This document shows positions 1 to 7,288 of a stretch of 12,363 nucleotides of DNA, piece by piece. Positions within the stretch are counted from its first letter, which is position 1. Each line of letters opens with the position of its first letter. The stretch covers positions 1-12,363 of the forward strand of contig CAZUMH010000098.1 in NCBI GenBank assembly GCA_964621645.1, written 5' to 3'. The notes under the pieces were generated by a model, which saw nothing but the letters and a program-made list of their open reading frames with translations, did not search any database and had not been told where the DNA came from. Both the position numbers and the translations under genes were made by a program. The DNA comes from CAZUMH01 sp964621645. GTDB taxonomy: Bacteria; Zhuqueibacterota; QNDG01; JAGLOF01.

Positions 1-152
1 AGGAGTAATCCTTCTCCGTTCATGTCTGTGGCGGAGTCTCTTCCAAATGTCCTCCCTCCCCAGTGTCCGGCCAGATAAAAGGTCCAGATGGGATAGAAAA
101 GCGTTGGCCGCAGCAGGAAGAGATAATCAAACATCCGGATCAGTTTCTTCAC
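1..152 (-). CDS. UbiA-family prenyltransferase, N-terminal part (runs off the left edge)
   Basis: The minus-strand frame opens with GTG at 150-152 and stays open to the window edge, giving 50 residues. The start is supported by an AGGAGG motif 4 nt upstream, overlapping the end of purF, and by an 11 nt gap to the purF stop. The visible protein begins MKKLIRMFDYLFLLRPTLFY and continues PIWTFYLAGHW. A short basic N-terminus followed by a hydrophobic helix with an LRPTLFYPxW-type motif is typical of the first membrane segment of UbiA prenyltransferases. These integral membrane enzymes attach polyprenyl or related groups to aromatic or other acceptors in quinone, heme or lipid synthesis. The two Asp-rich catalytic motifs would lie beyond the edge, so neither family nor substrate can be confirmed. 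It appears to be the next gene of the operon after purF. Confidence 0.7.
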   Translation of the reverse strand, partial: MKKLIRMFDYLFLLRPTLFYPIWTFYLAGHWGGRTFGRDSATDMNGEGLL

Positions 153-156
153 CCAC

Positions 157-162
157 CCTCCT
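157..162 (-). promoter_or_regulatory. Ribosome binding site of the UbiA-family gene
   Basis: AGGAGG on the minus strand lies 4 nt before the GTG at 152 and directly downstream of the purF stop codon. It supports this GTG as the start, because the only other nearby GTG (154-156) is in a frame that closes after nine codons. Confidence 0.6.
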
Positions 163-163
163 T

Positions 164-1564
164 TCAGCATTGCTCATACTGTTCTTTGCTGAAAGATTCT
201 TCGATTTGCACCGGATACCCCCCGCCGAAACAAGCCGCGCAATAGCCTTCGCCCTGGCTGGGCACCGAGCTACGCAATCCCTTCAGCGAGAGATATCCCA
301 GGCTGTCGACATTCAGGTATTGACGGATCTCATCTACTGATTTCTCGGTGGCGATCAGTTCCGTGCGGGTTGGAAAGTCCATGCCGTAGTAGCAGGGATG
401 GCAGATGGGAGGACTGCTCACCCGGACATGCACTTCCTTGGCGCCTGCCTTGCGTATAAGCTGGGTCAACACTTTCAGGGTGGTCCCCCGCACGATGGAA
501 TCTTCCACCACCACGACCCGTTGGCCCTTGAGGACTCCACCCACCGGATTAAATTTCACCTTCACGTTAAAGTTACGGATCGACTGACGCGGCTGGATGA
601 AAGTCCGTCCGATATAATGATTTCGGATAAGCCCCAGTTCGAACCGGATGCCGGAGGCGTTGGCATATCCCAGAGCGGCCGTGTTGCTGGAGTCCGGCAC
701 CGAAATGACGATGTCCGCTTCCGCGGGATGTTCTTCAGCTAGCCGCCGGCCCAGCTTGCGCCGTGTTTTATCCACATATTCCCCAAAAATACGGCTGTCC
801 GGGCGTGAGAAATAAATATATTCGAAAATGCAGTGGGCGTGCGGCTGGTTGGGGGCGAACATCTTGGAATGCAGCCCTTTTTTATCGATGACGATCATTT
901 CCCCGGGGGCCACATCTCTCAAATATTCCACTTCTATCAAATCCATGGCGCAGGTCTCCGAGGCGACCACATATCCGTTTTTACCCAAACGGCCCAGGGC
1001 CAGGGGCCGGAATCCCTGGGGATCCCGAGCAGCGATCAGCTTGTCTCTGGTAAGGAGCACCAGGGAAAATGCGCCTCTGAGCTGCCGCAGGGCATCCTCA
1101 ATTTTATCCAGCAGATTCCCGGCCCGGGAACGGGCGATAAGATGCAGGATGGGCTCACTGTCAGTACCCGAACGGAAGATCGCCCCCTCCCGCTGCAGCT
1201 GCTCCCGAATGGCCCTGGAATTGCTCAAATTACCATTATGTCCCAGTGCCAGGGGGCCGTCTGCTGTAGTCACCAGAATCGGCTGGGCATTCATTTCGTC
1301 TTCTGAACCAGTGGTTGAATAACGATTATGCCCTATCGCCAGCCGACCGGGCAAAAAATCTATTATCTCCGGCTTGCAGAAGACATCGTTCACCAGTCCC
1401 GGACCTGCGTAACGGTGCACCTTCTCTCCATCAGAGGAGACGATCCCGGCACTCTCTTGTCCGCGGTGCTGCAGGGCGTAAAGACTCAGATAGACCAGCC
1501 CCGCCGCCTTTTCCGGTCCGTAGACTCCCACGATTCCGCAAAATTCCTTCGGCCCTTCCCTCAC
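164..1564 (-). CDS. purF: Amidophosphoribosyltransferase, Fe-S type
   Basis: PurF catalyses the first committed step of purine synthesis: PRPP plus glutamine gives 5-phosphoribosylamine, glutamate and pyrophosphate, in the cytosol. The 466-residue length is normal. The N-terminal Ntn-hydrolase glutaminase domain (about 9-235) begins with Cys9 in CGIVGVYG after an eight-residue leader, which must be cleaved to expose the catalytic cysteine, as in B. subtilis PurF. Also visible are HNRYSTTG (79-86) and HNGNLSN (109-115). The phosphoribosyltransferase domain has the PRPP loop VVVVEDSIVRGTT (350-362). Cys245, Cys391, Cys442 and Cys445 match the four [4Fe-4S] ligands of the B. subtilis enzyme, which is oxygen-labile. 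The start is GTG, overlapping the stop of the PHP gene by 4 nt (GTGA), with AGGAG 8 nt upstream. The overlap implies translational coupling. Confidence 0.97.
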   Translation of the reverse strand: MREGPKEFCGIVGVYGPEKAAGLVYLSLYALQHRGQESAGIVSSDGEKVHRYAGPGLVNDVFCKPEIIDFLPGRLAIGHNRYSTTGSEDEMNAQPILVTTADGPLALGHNGNLSNSRAIREQLQREGAIFRSGTDSEPILHLIARSRAGNLLDKIEDALRQLRGAFSLVLLTRDKLIAARDPQGFRPLALGRLGKNGYVVASETCAMDLIEVEYLRDVAPGEMIVIDKKGLHSKMFAPNQPHAHCIFEYIYFSRPDSRIFGEYVDKTRRKLGRRLAEEHPAEADIVISVPDSSNTAALGYANASGIRFELGLIRNHYIGRTFIQPRQSIRNFNVKVKFNPVGGVLKGQRVVVVEDSIVRGTTLKVLTQLIRKAGAKEVHVRVSSPPICHPCYYGMDFPTRTELIATEKSVDEIRQYLNVDSLGYLSLKGLRSSVPSQGEGYCAACFGGGYPVQIEESFSKEQYEQC

Positions 1565-2646
1565 GCCTTTTGCTCCTTATCTAAGATGACAATGGGATTT
1601 GAATAAATCCATCCCCTGCCCTTGCGAAAGACTTCTACCCGAAAGACTCCCGTACGTTCCGTATAGAGAAACATTTCGCTGCTCTGATCTTCAACCATTA
1701 TCCGGCTGTTGTGCAACAGTCGGATTTGTCCCCGGGCCGGGACTTTTATATGAAAAACGGCTCCCCCAGAACCGGCGACACGGCTCCCCATGGGATAGTA
1801 AGTGCCGCCGCTTTCAGCCCAGAATCGAAAGCCTCTCGCGTCTCCAAGAGAAAAATTGGAGATGAAGCAGCGCCCCTTTCTCAACGTGCTGAAAAATTCT
1901 TCTTCAGCTGCAACGAAGGGGAGGAGTCCCTGCGGGCCATGCAGCGGCCTGGTGAGGAGCATATGCGTCCGGATGGATTTAAACTGTACCTTATAGGGAT
2001 ATATCTCTATCGGGATGAACCCAAGTATTTTTATCGTGAACGCGTGTACGTCTATGCCGCCAATGCCGACGACACGGCGCTCCAGGTTGAGCCGGTCCCA
2101 GCGGCTGAGGATTTCCCATTCCGGGAACCGGATGGAGCGCAGGGGATGCCAGATGCGCCAGAGAATATTGGCCCGGGTCACTCCTTCCATCCATTCTGAG
2201 AGCTGATTCCATATCTCGATTCCGTCAAACTGACTCACGGACCAGTCAGTCCAGGGATAGGGGGGATAGGCATCGGAGAACTGCCGTTTCTCTGCCGGAT
2301 GGGCGATGACACCGAAGCCCCCGGCCTCGTGTACATTTTTTACATAGTCGGCGGCCCGATCTCCCTTGACCTCCTTATCGAGACGAAAGGCCAGGTAATG
2401 ATTCTTGTCATCCGTATCATTGATCTCATAGCCGATGAGCACCAGCACCTGTCCTTGCCAGCCTTCCAGCCCCTGCCGCTTGGGTTCCAGGGTGTTGTGA
2501 TCGCTGAAAAGCAGGTAATCCAGATCCTTACGCTGAGCGATTTCCGCTATTTCCGGAATCGGCAGGGAACCATCGGATGCGCTCGAATGCAGGTGAATGG
2601 CTCCCACAATTTCCTTATATTCAGGATGGTCGTTCTGACTCACCAT
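1561..2646 (-). CDS. PHP-domain metallohydrolase, CehA/McbA-like
   Basis: This is a predicted metal-dependent hydrolase or phosphoesterase of the PHP superfamily. With the start at 2646 it has 361 residues. The PHP metal site is visible in order: HLH (18-20), SDH (48-50), E74 in IGYEI, H116 in VIAHPAE, and D199/H201 in GIDVHAF. After about residue 265 there is a beta-rich C-terminal part ending in WIYSNPIVI, a layout seen in CehA/McbA-type proteins. The frame is open further upstream, to 2712, but that would place 73 nt inside the previous gene. ATG 2646 leaves only a 7 nt overlap (ATGGTGA), and the PHP domain starts soon after it, so I prefer it. No signal peptide is seen with this start. 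The substrate is unknown: PHP enzymes include histidinol phosphatase, DNA polymerase-associated phosphatases and carbamate or phosphate ester hydrolases. Confidence 0.88.
   Translation of the reverse strand: MVSQNDHPEYKEIVGAIHLHSSASDGSLPIPEIAEIAQRKDLDYLLFSDHNTLEPKRQGLEGWQGQVLVLIGYEINDTDDKNHYLAFRLDKEVKGDRAADYVKNVHEAGGFGVIAHPAEKRQFSDAYPPYPWTDWSVSQFDGIEIWNQLSEWMEGVTRANILWRIWHPLRSIRFPEWEILSRWDRLNLERRVVGIGGIDVHAFTIKILGFIPIEIYPYKVQFKSIRTHMLLTRPLHGPQGLLPFVAAEEEFFSTLRKGRCFISNFSLGDARGFRFWAESGGTYYPMGSRVAGSGGAVFHIKVPARGQIRLLHNSRIMVEDQSSEMFLYTERTGVFRVEVFRKGRGWIYSNPIVILDKEQKA
1573..1577 (-). promoter_or_regulatory. Ribosome binding site of purF
   Basis: AGGAG on the minus strand sits 8 nt before the GTG at 1564, inside the last codons of the PHP gene. 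It fixes the GTG start and therefore the eight-residue propeptide before catalytic Cys9. Confidence 0.65.
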
Positions 2647-3017
2647 GCCAGCAATATGCCCCCCAAAATGATCCCTGCCAAGTCGGCCGCCAGGTCCTTC
2701 CAGCTTGAACACCCCTTCACAGCGAAGCTGTCCCTGATTTCCTTAGCCGCTCCCAGGGAAAAGGTAAACAATACTGCCGTTTTCAAGCTGGTACGGGAGG
2801 ATTGTTCCAGATGATGGTGCAGCGTCCAAAACGCGGCGCCGCAGAGAAAGGCGCTGGCGAGCAGATGCCTCGCTTTATCCGGGGCCAACCAGCGATCTCC
2901 GCTCCCATCGGTCTTGAAGATCAGGTGATCCGGTTTCATTTTTCTCTCCGGCGCAGGATCCTGACTCCAGGCTGTTCCAGCCAGTAGAACTGTCATAACA
3001 ATCAGGAATCGCTTCAT
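2640..3017 (-). CDS. YfiM/DUF2279-like small membrane protein
   Basis: This is a 125-residue protein with a signal peptide or N-terminal helix (MKRFLIVMTVLLAGTAWS, cleavage likely after Ser18). The mature part resembles the YfiM/DUF2279 family of cell-envelope proteins. It has the basic motif DKARH (47-51) before a hydrophobic helix (52-66), GAAKEIRDS (89-97) and SWKDLAADLAGIILGG (105-120) before the C-terminal Trp. The pattern of DK-x-x-H, KE-x-x-D and D-x-x-A-x-x-x-G is what suggests the family, whose biochemical role is not known. There is no lipobox cysteine, unlike E. coli YfiM. The ATG follows the stop codon of the HD gene with no spacer (TAGATG), and the stop overlaps the PHP start by 7 nt, so its translation is probably coupled to its neighbours. 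Confidence 0.72.
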   Translation of the reverse strand: MKRFLIVMTVLLAGTAWSQDPAPERKMKPDHLIFKTDGSGDRWLAPDKARHLLASAFLCGAAFWTLHHHLEQSSRTSLKTAVLFTFSLGAAKEIRDSFAVKGCSSWKDLAADLAGIILGGILLAW

Positions 3018-3566
3018 CTACAATCCCAGCTCAGTATGGATACGCTGCATAGCCTTGAGGGCAATGGATAAAAAATCTTCCAGAGAAATCCCCAGTTCGG
3101 AGCAGCTTCTGATCTGATCCCGATCCGCCCCGGCGGCGAAGCGTTTTTCGTTGAAGCGCCGCAGAAGAAACTCCGGTGTCACTCCTTCCAAACGGCGGGA
3201 GGGGTGCATCAACACGGCCGCGACAATAAGACCGGTCACCGGATCGGCGGCATAGAGAGCCCGGTCCATAGCATTTCCCCGGGGAAGATGACCCGGATGA
3301 GCCTTGATGGCCTGCAGCGCTTCCCGGGGAATATCGTGCTCTTCCAGCATCTCTGCCGTTCTGAAACCGTGTCTGGGAAAATCATCGGCGGTTTCGTCAT
3401 AATCCAGGTCGTGCAGCAGCCCGGCCAGCCCCCAGGTTTCACCGTCTTCCTGCCGAAGTTCCGCCAGGGCCCGCATCACCGCTTCAGTGGCCAGCATATG
3501 TTTCTGCAGGTTTTTATTGCCGACCTGTTGCCGGACCATCTGCCAGGCTGTCTCCCGATCCATCAT
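3018..3566 (-). CDS. HD-domain protein (putative phosphohydrolase)
   Basis: This is a 182-residue single-domain HD protein, predicted cytosolic. Metal-binding residues are visible as H23 (KHMLATEAV), H52-D53 (GLLHDLDYD), H66 (PRHGF), H90 or H93 (KAHPGH) and D108 (YAADPVTGLIVAA). This pattern of HD, H, H and AAD-x-x-xGL is typical of a widespread family of small bacterial HD-domain proteins with no assigned substrate. The family generally hydrolyses phosphate esters of nucleotides or metabolites. Two consecutive ATGs (3566 and 3563) could start it, and no good Shine-Dalgarno precedes either. It lies 28 nt after the DUF5683 gene and directly abuts the YfiM-like gene. A link with nucleotide turnover is possible from the operon content but is not shown by the sequence. 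Confidence 0.88.
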   Translation of the reverse strand: MMDRETAWQMVRQQVGNKNLQKHMLATEAVMRALAELRQEDGETWGLAGLLHDLDYDETADDFPRHGFRTAEMLEEHDIPREALQAIKAHPGHLPRGNAMDRALYAADPVTGLIVAAVLMHPSRRLEGVTPEFLLRRFNEKRFAAGADRDQIRSCSELGISLEDFLSIALKAMQRIHTELGL

Positions 3567-3594
3567 AGTTTCAATAATATCCCCGCATCATTTG

Positions 3595-4098
3595 CTAAAA
3601 CCGGAAGCCCAGTCTCAGGCCGGCGATCATGTCCGGCCGGCTGACCGGCTCCAGGCTGAGATCCCCGCCCACATCGAAATCATAAAGCTGCGCATCCACA
3701 TAGGCATCCATGATATTGATAAGCCACAGGGCCGCGGCGTACCAGATAAAACGGCTGCGGTCATCCCGGTAGAAGTCACGCTCGTATGCGGATGTGGCCC
3801 TCACGGCCCGCTGGTTCTGAACCACCGCGGCGGCGGCCAGTCCCAGCTCTCCCGCCACCACCAGTGCCGCCTTGAACTTTTGTCCGTTGTACAGCTGACC
3901 CCAGCCGGGCAGCAGGGAAGAACGGATCACCGCCGTTCGGGAGCTGTGTTCCGAAACCTCGGCGACATGGAGCGTATCCTCTCTGATCTCCTGCGCCGCC
4001 AGCGGTTTGACCACTATAAACGCCAGGATCAGATAAAAAGCAACGGGCCGATATCGTTGTCGAGCTTCTTTGTTATTTCTTTTAGCCTTGGGCCTCAT
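3595..4098 (-). CDS. DUF5683 envelope protein
   Basis: The protein has 167 residues from the ATG at 4098, which overlaps the ridA stop by one base (TGATG). A GTG at 4119 would lengthen it by seven residues but is less likely. A basic N-terminus is followed by a hydrophobic segment ending at LAAQ (about residues 18-36), a likely signal peptide or anchor. The motif SSLLPGWGQLYNGQKFKAAL (60-79) and the later NIMDAYVDAQLYDFD (128-142) are the hallmarks of DUF5683, a family common in Bacteroidota and related phyla and of unknown function. Two hydrophobic stretches (about 77-93 and 117-130) may be membrane segments. The C-terminus, LRLGFRF, ends in Phe, which recalls outer-membrane proteins, but the protein is too short and helical to call a barrel. 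Location in the envelope is inferred. Confidence 0.8.
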   Translation of the reverse strand: MRPKAKRNNKEARQRYRPVAFYLILAFIVVKPLAAQEIREDTLHVAEVSEHSSRTAVIRSSLLPGWGQLYNGQKFKAALVVAGELGLAAAAVVQNQRAVRATSAYERDFYRDDRSRFIWYAAALWLINIMDAYVDAQLYDFDVGGDLSLEPVSRPDMIAGLRLGFRF

Positions 4099-4487
4099 CA
4101 GGAAACCAATGCCACGCACTCGATTTCCACCAGCACATCCTTAGGCAGGCGGGAGACCTCTACAGCGGAACGGGCCGGGGCTTCCCGCGGAAAAAATTCA
4201 GCGTAGACTTCATTCATGGCGGTGAAATCATTCATGTTTTTCAGAAACACGGTGGTCTTCAGCACCAGGGAAAGTTCCGACCCTCCCGCCTTTACAACCG
4301 CCCCGAGATTCTTCAGGGCCTGCCGTGTCTGTTCTGCGATGCCGCCCGCCACAATCTGTCCGGTGCCGGGATCCAGGGGGATCTGGCCCGCCGTGAAGAG
4401 CAGCCTGCCGGGCTTGGCCGTTACTCCCTGACTGTAGGGGCCGATGGCTCCCGGTGCTGTATCTGTTTTGATAATTTTACGTGACAT
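4098..4487 (-). CDS. ridA: RidA family reactive enamine/imine deaminase
   Basis: This 129-residue protein has the full length of the RidA/YjgF/UK114 family. RidA trimers hydrolyse 2-aminoacrylate and other enamine/imine intermediates released by PLP enzymes such as threonine dehydratase. Family residues are present: GPYSQG (16-21), FTAGQIPLDP (31-40), Arg106 in PARSAVEV (which binds the substrate carboxylate) and Glu121 in VEIECVA, equivalent to E. coli Arg105 and Glu120. The ATG start is preceded by GGGAGG a few bases upstream. It lies 36 nt after the ABC exporter gene, the widest gap in the operon. In enterobacteria RidA affects phosphoribosylamine formation by non-PurF routes, so sharing an operon with purF may be meaningful. 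Confidence 0.95.
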   Translation of the reverse strand: MSRKIIKTDTAPGAIGPYSQGVTAKPGRLLFTAGQIPLDPGTGQIVAGGIAEQTRQALKNLGAVVKAGGSELSLVLKTTVFLKNMNDFTAMNEVYAEFFPREAPARSAVEVSRLPKDVLVEIECVALVS

Positions 4488-4523
4488 CGATCCTCCCTCA
4501 TTATATCATTGTTACCGCCGCTG

Positions 4524-6413
4524 CTATGCTTCGATTCTGCCTTCTTCGGGAGGCGTTCGGAACTGCATCTCGTGCAGCCTCCGGTAAATTCCTCCCCGGC
4601 GCAACAACTGCTGATGGGTCCCCTCCTCCACCAGACGGCCCTGATCCAGGACGACAATCTTTTGGGCGTGCTGCACTGTGGAAAGGCGATGGGCAATGAC
4701 AAAGGAAGTCCTGTTCTCCATGAGCCGGTCGATGGCCTCCTGAACCAGAATTTCCGATTCAGTGTCCAGGGATGAGGTGGCCTCGTCCAAAATAAGAATG
4801 GGCGGGTTCTTGAGCACCGCCCGGGCAATAGAGAGCCGCTGACGCTGCCCGCCGGACAGTTTTACCCCCCGTTCTCCGATTATCGTATCATATCCCTTTT
4901 CCATCTCTTGAATGAAGTCGTGGGCATTGGCGACCCGGGCCGCTTCCATCACCTTTTCCAGCGGCACGGCCGCTTCCCCATAGGCTATGTTGTTGCGGAT
5001 GGTATCATTGAAAAGGATCGTCTCCTGGGTCACGATTCCTAAAAGGGAACGCAGGTCGTAAATTTTAAGGAGCCGGATATCCACGCCGTCTATGCATATG
5101 ACTCCTTCCACCGGATCGTAAAAGCGGGGAATAAGATCCACCAAGGTGGACTTGCCCGCTCCGCTGGGTCCGACAATGGCCAGCAGCTGTCCCTTTTCAA
5201 TCCCAAGGTCTATGTTTTTCAGAACCAGGGGGCCGTCGTTGTAAGCGAAGGACACTCCCTGAAAACAAACATGTTCCCTGAAATTGTCAATAGCCTTGGC
5301 CCGGGGAGATTCTTTGATCTCAGGTTTCGTATCCATTAATTCGAATATGCGTTTACCGGCGGCAACCGCTTCCTGAATGCGGTTGTTTACCGTGGAAATC
5401 TCTTTTACCGGCTGCATAATTGAGAAGATCACTAAGATGAAAGTAATGAACTCGGAAGCGGAAAGTTCACCGCCGGCCAGCACCTGACTGCCGCCGTACC
5501 AGAGAATGGCAACCGCCACCAGCGTCCCCAAGAACTCGGTGATGGGAGAAGCCAGGTTGCGGATCCTGGTGAGCCGCACCATGGTGCGGAAGAAGCGGCT
5601 TGTCTCTTTGGCGAATTTGCGGTATTCAAATTCTTCCATTCCGAATGCCTTGACAATACGGGCTCCGGAGATGGTTTCCTGCAGCACGGAGGTTACGTCG
5701 GCCATACGCTGCTGGGAAATTGCCGAATCCCGCCGCAGACGCAATCCGATCCCGCCGATAATAAACAGGCTGAAGGGCAGAATGATAAAGGCCGCCAGGG
5801 TAAGCTGCCAGGAAATAAGAAACGCGATGACCAGGGAAGCAACGATCAGCAGGGGATTCTTGATGAGTGTGAAAAAGCTGGCCGAAAGCCCTCCGTTGAC
5901 CAATGTCACATCATTGGTGATGCGGGAGATAAGCTGCCCCGTTCGGGTCTGATTGAAATATCCCAGAGAAAGCCGGTGAATGTGACGGTAGATGTCATTT
6001 CTTAAATCTCTAATAACCCCCTGCTCTACATAAGCCATGAGGTAGGACTGCAGATACCCGAAAAGTCCTCTGAAAAATATGATGATGACCAGCAGGAGAC
6101 AGATGCGGTGCAAGGACTGCATCCGGTTGACCTTCCAATCCTCACCCAGGAAAAAACTGTAGAGTTTGTCTTTCAGTGCTTCCTTGTCTATGTTTAATCC
6201 GATGTTTTTGTCCAGGGACTGCTGCATCTGTTCCGCTGCACCGCCGGCCGGAACCGCCTCTTGCTCCACTTCAAATATGGTGGAAAGAAAGGGCATTAAC
6301 GATACCAGGGAAACGCTGGAAAAAATGACAAAAAAGAGGACGCACACTATTGAACCGGCCAGTCTGCTCCAGTGCGGTCTAAGGTATCGTAAAATTCTCA
6401 GGTATATTTTCAT
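4524..6413 (-). CDS. MsbA-like ABC exporter (half-transporter, fused TMD-NBD)
   Basis: The 629-residue protein has an N-terminal six-helix exporter domain (about 15-345) and a C-terminal ATPase domain (about 380-620), so it would act as a homodimer in the inner membrane. In the ATPase the Walker A is GPSGAGKST (415-423), Q-loop Gln463 (VTQETILF), the signature LSGGQRQR (519-526), Walker B ILILDEATSSLD (539-550) and H-loop His575 (IAHRLST). The coupling region GYFNQTRTGQLISRITNDV (151-169) is typical of MsbA and lipid exporters. The loop between the first two helices (about 48-100) is long and charged, more than in E. coli MsbA, and probably periplasmic. The likely substrate is lipid A core or another lipid, but drug or peptide export cannot be excluded. 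It starts 9 nt after the small membrane protein gene, with little Shine-Dalgarno signal. Confidence 0.93.
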   Translation of the reverse strand: MKIYLRILRYLRPHWSRLAGSIVCVLFFVIFSSVSLVSLMPFLSTIFEVEQEAVPAGGAAEQMQQSLDKNIGLNIDKEALKDKLYSFFLGEDWKVNRMQSLHRICLLLVIIIFFRGLFGYLQSYLMAYVEQGVIRDLRNDIYRHIHRLSLGYFNQTRTGQLISRITNDVTLVNGGLSASFFTLIKNPLLIVASLVIAFLISWQLTLAAFIILPFSLFIIGGIGLRLRRDSAISQQRMADVTSVLQETISGARIVKAFGMEEFEYRKFAKETSRFFRTMVRLTRIRNLASPITEFLGTLVAVAILWYGGSQVLAGGELSASEFITFILVIFSIMQPVKEISTVNNRIQEAVAAGKRIFELMDTKPEIKESPRAKAIDNFREHVCFQGVSFAYNDGPLVLKNIDLGIEKGQLLAIVGPSGAGKSTLVDLIPRFYDPVEGVICIDGVDIRLLKIYDLRSLLGIVTQETILFNDTIRNNIAYGEAAVPLEKVMEAARVANAHDFIQEMEKGYDTIIGERGVKLSGGQRQRLSIARAVLKNPPILILDEATSSLDTESEILVQEAIDRLMENRTSFVIAHRLSTVQHAQKIVVLDQGRLVEEGTHQQLLRRGGIYRRLHEMQFRTPPEEGRIEA

Positions 6414-6422
6414 ATCGTTCAG

Positions 6423-6605
6423 CTATTTCTTGTCATCGTTCACATCTTCGAAACGGGCGTCTTCCACATCCGAATCGCGAAGATCCAGGGGCTGGTTCCG
6501 GTTCTGCCCGTGTATTTCTTCCCGGGAGGAGGTGGGTCCGAACAGGTTCTTGACAAACCGGTAACCAAAATAAAATAAAAACAGGAAAAGGACAAAACGA
6601 ATCAT
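6423..6605 (-). CDS. Small single-span membrane protein, 60 residues
   Basis: I do not recognise a named family with certainty. The protein has one hydrophobic helix at the very start (MIRFVLFLFLFYFGYRFV, 1-18), then a basic stretch (KNLFG), then a polar tail ending in the acidic DSDVEDARFEDVNDDKK (44-60). The tail is probably cytosolic. Small proteins with this layout and a D-[IV]-x-D-A-x-[FY]-x-[DE] tail are common in FCB-type genomes (compare DUF4834-like proteins), usually as hypotheticals. It is real coding sequence by context: it sits 11 nt after the kinase gene and 9 nt before the ABC exporter, filling the gap exactly. The start has no clear ribosome binding site. Coupling to the exporter is possible but unproven. 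Confidence 0.75.
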   Translation of the reverse strand: MIRFVLFLFLFYFGYRFVKNLFGPTSSREEIHGQNRNQPLDLRDSDVEDARFEDVNDDKK

Positions 6606-6616
6606 AGCGGCGGCAT

Positions 6617-7273
6617 CTACTTTTTTAGTGGCATGTAAAATTTAATGCCCAGCGGGGGATGGAGGATCTGATCCATCAGATCCTGGAGCTCTTCTTTATT
6701 TTTCACGAAATCAATCTCAGAAGTATTGATCACCAAAAGCGGAGTATCGGTATACTTGAAGAAAAAATCATTGTAGGCATCGTTCAGTCGTTTGATGTAA
6801 TCCGTTGAAATGTGTTTTTCATATTTTCTGTTGCGCTTGCGGATATTCTCCAGGAGACGTTCCGTACTCGCCTGAAGATAAATGACCAGATCCGGCTTGG
6901 GCAGTTCCTGCTCCATCAAGGTGGAAATACGTTCATAGAGGATGAGGTCCCGTTTTTCCAGATTGAGGTAGGCAAAAATCTTGTCTTTTGAAAAAACAAA
7001 ATCGGCTATTATGTAGGGATGAAAAAGATCCTGCTGCGGTAAATCCAAAAGCTGGCGGTAGCGGCTGACCAGGAAGAACAGCTGCGCCTGGAAAGCGTAG
7101 CGCTGGGGATCACGGTAAAAATCCTGGAGATAGGGGTTGGTCTCCGGTTCTTCCGTTACCAATTTCGCATCCAGCTCCTCTGCCACCAATCGGGCCAGAC
7201 TTGTTTTACCAGCTCCGATCACCCCTTCGATGGCAATATAGGTGGCATTGGTTTTGTTCTGCTGGTCCGTCAC
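6617..7273 (-). CDS. Deoxynucleoside kinase (dGK/dAK type)
   Basis: This is a 218-residue member of the dNK/dCK/dGK family, which phosphorylates deoxyribonucleosides at the 5' position for dNTP salvage. Seen in order: P-loop EGVIGAGKTS (16-25), EEPETNPYL (41-49) with the catalytic-type Glu, the Gln of FQAQLFFL (61-68), IADFVFSKDKIFA (89-101) in place of the usual DRS-containing segment, PDLVIYLQAS (127-136), and the LID arginines in RKRNRKYE (145-152). The DFVFSKD variant is the form usual in bacterial dGK/dAK-like enzymes, so a purine deoxynucleoside is the likelier substrate. The start is GTG at 7273 with GGGAG 7 nt before it. No closer start precedes the P-loop. It follows folK by 15 nt, a pairing frequent in FCB bacteria. 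Confidence 0.93.
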   Translation of the reverse strand: MTDQQNKTNATYIAIEGVIGAGKTSLARLVAEELDAKLVTEEPETNPYLQDFYRDPQRYAFQAQLFFLVSRYRQLLDLPQQDLFHPYIIADFVFSKDKIFAYLNLEKRDLILYERISTLMEQELPKPDLVIYLQASTERLLENIRKRNRKYEKHISTDYIKRLNDAYNDFFFKYTDTPLLVINTSEIDFVKNKEELQDLMDQILHPPLGIKFYMPLKK

Positions 7274-7288
7274 CCGCGTTCTCCCGCG

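Noticed and set aside
47..340. A 97-codon plus-strand ORF across the purF/UbiA junction.
   Set aside because: It is antisense to purF and UbiA coding sequence, which have clear family motifs. No family features are seen in its translation.
828..1322. Overlapping plus-strand ORFs of 157-164 codons opposite purF.
   Set aside because: They are antisense to a well-conserved enzyme and lack start signals and recognisable motifs.
2647..2712. Alternative upstream start of the PHP gene at 2712.
   Set aside because: It would overlap the YfiM-like gene by 73 nt and adds 22 residues with no domain content. ATG 2646 gives a compact overlap.
3487..4206. A 239-codon plus-strand ORF spanning HD, DUF5683 and ridA.
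   Set aside because: It crosses three real genes on the other strand and has low-complexity composition with no domain motifs.
4500..4508. An extended -10-like element, TGATATAAT, on the minus strand just before ridA.
   Set aside because: It is only 12 nt from the ATG, so a transcript from it would lose the ribosome binding site, and no -35 box matches. It could be an internal promoter only if mapping shows it.
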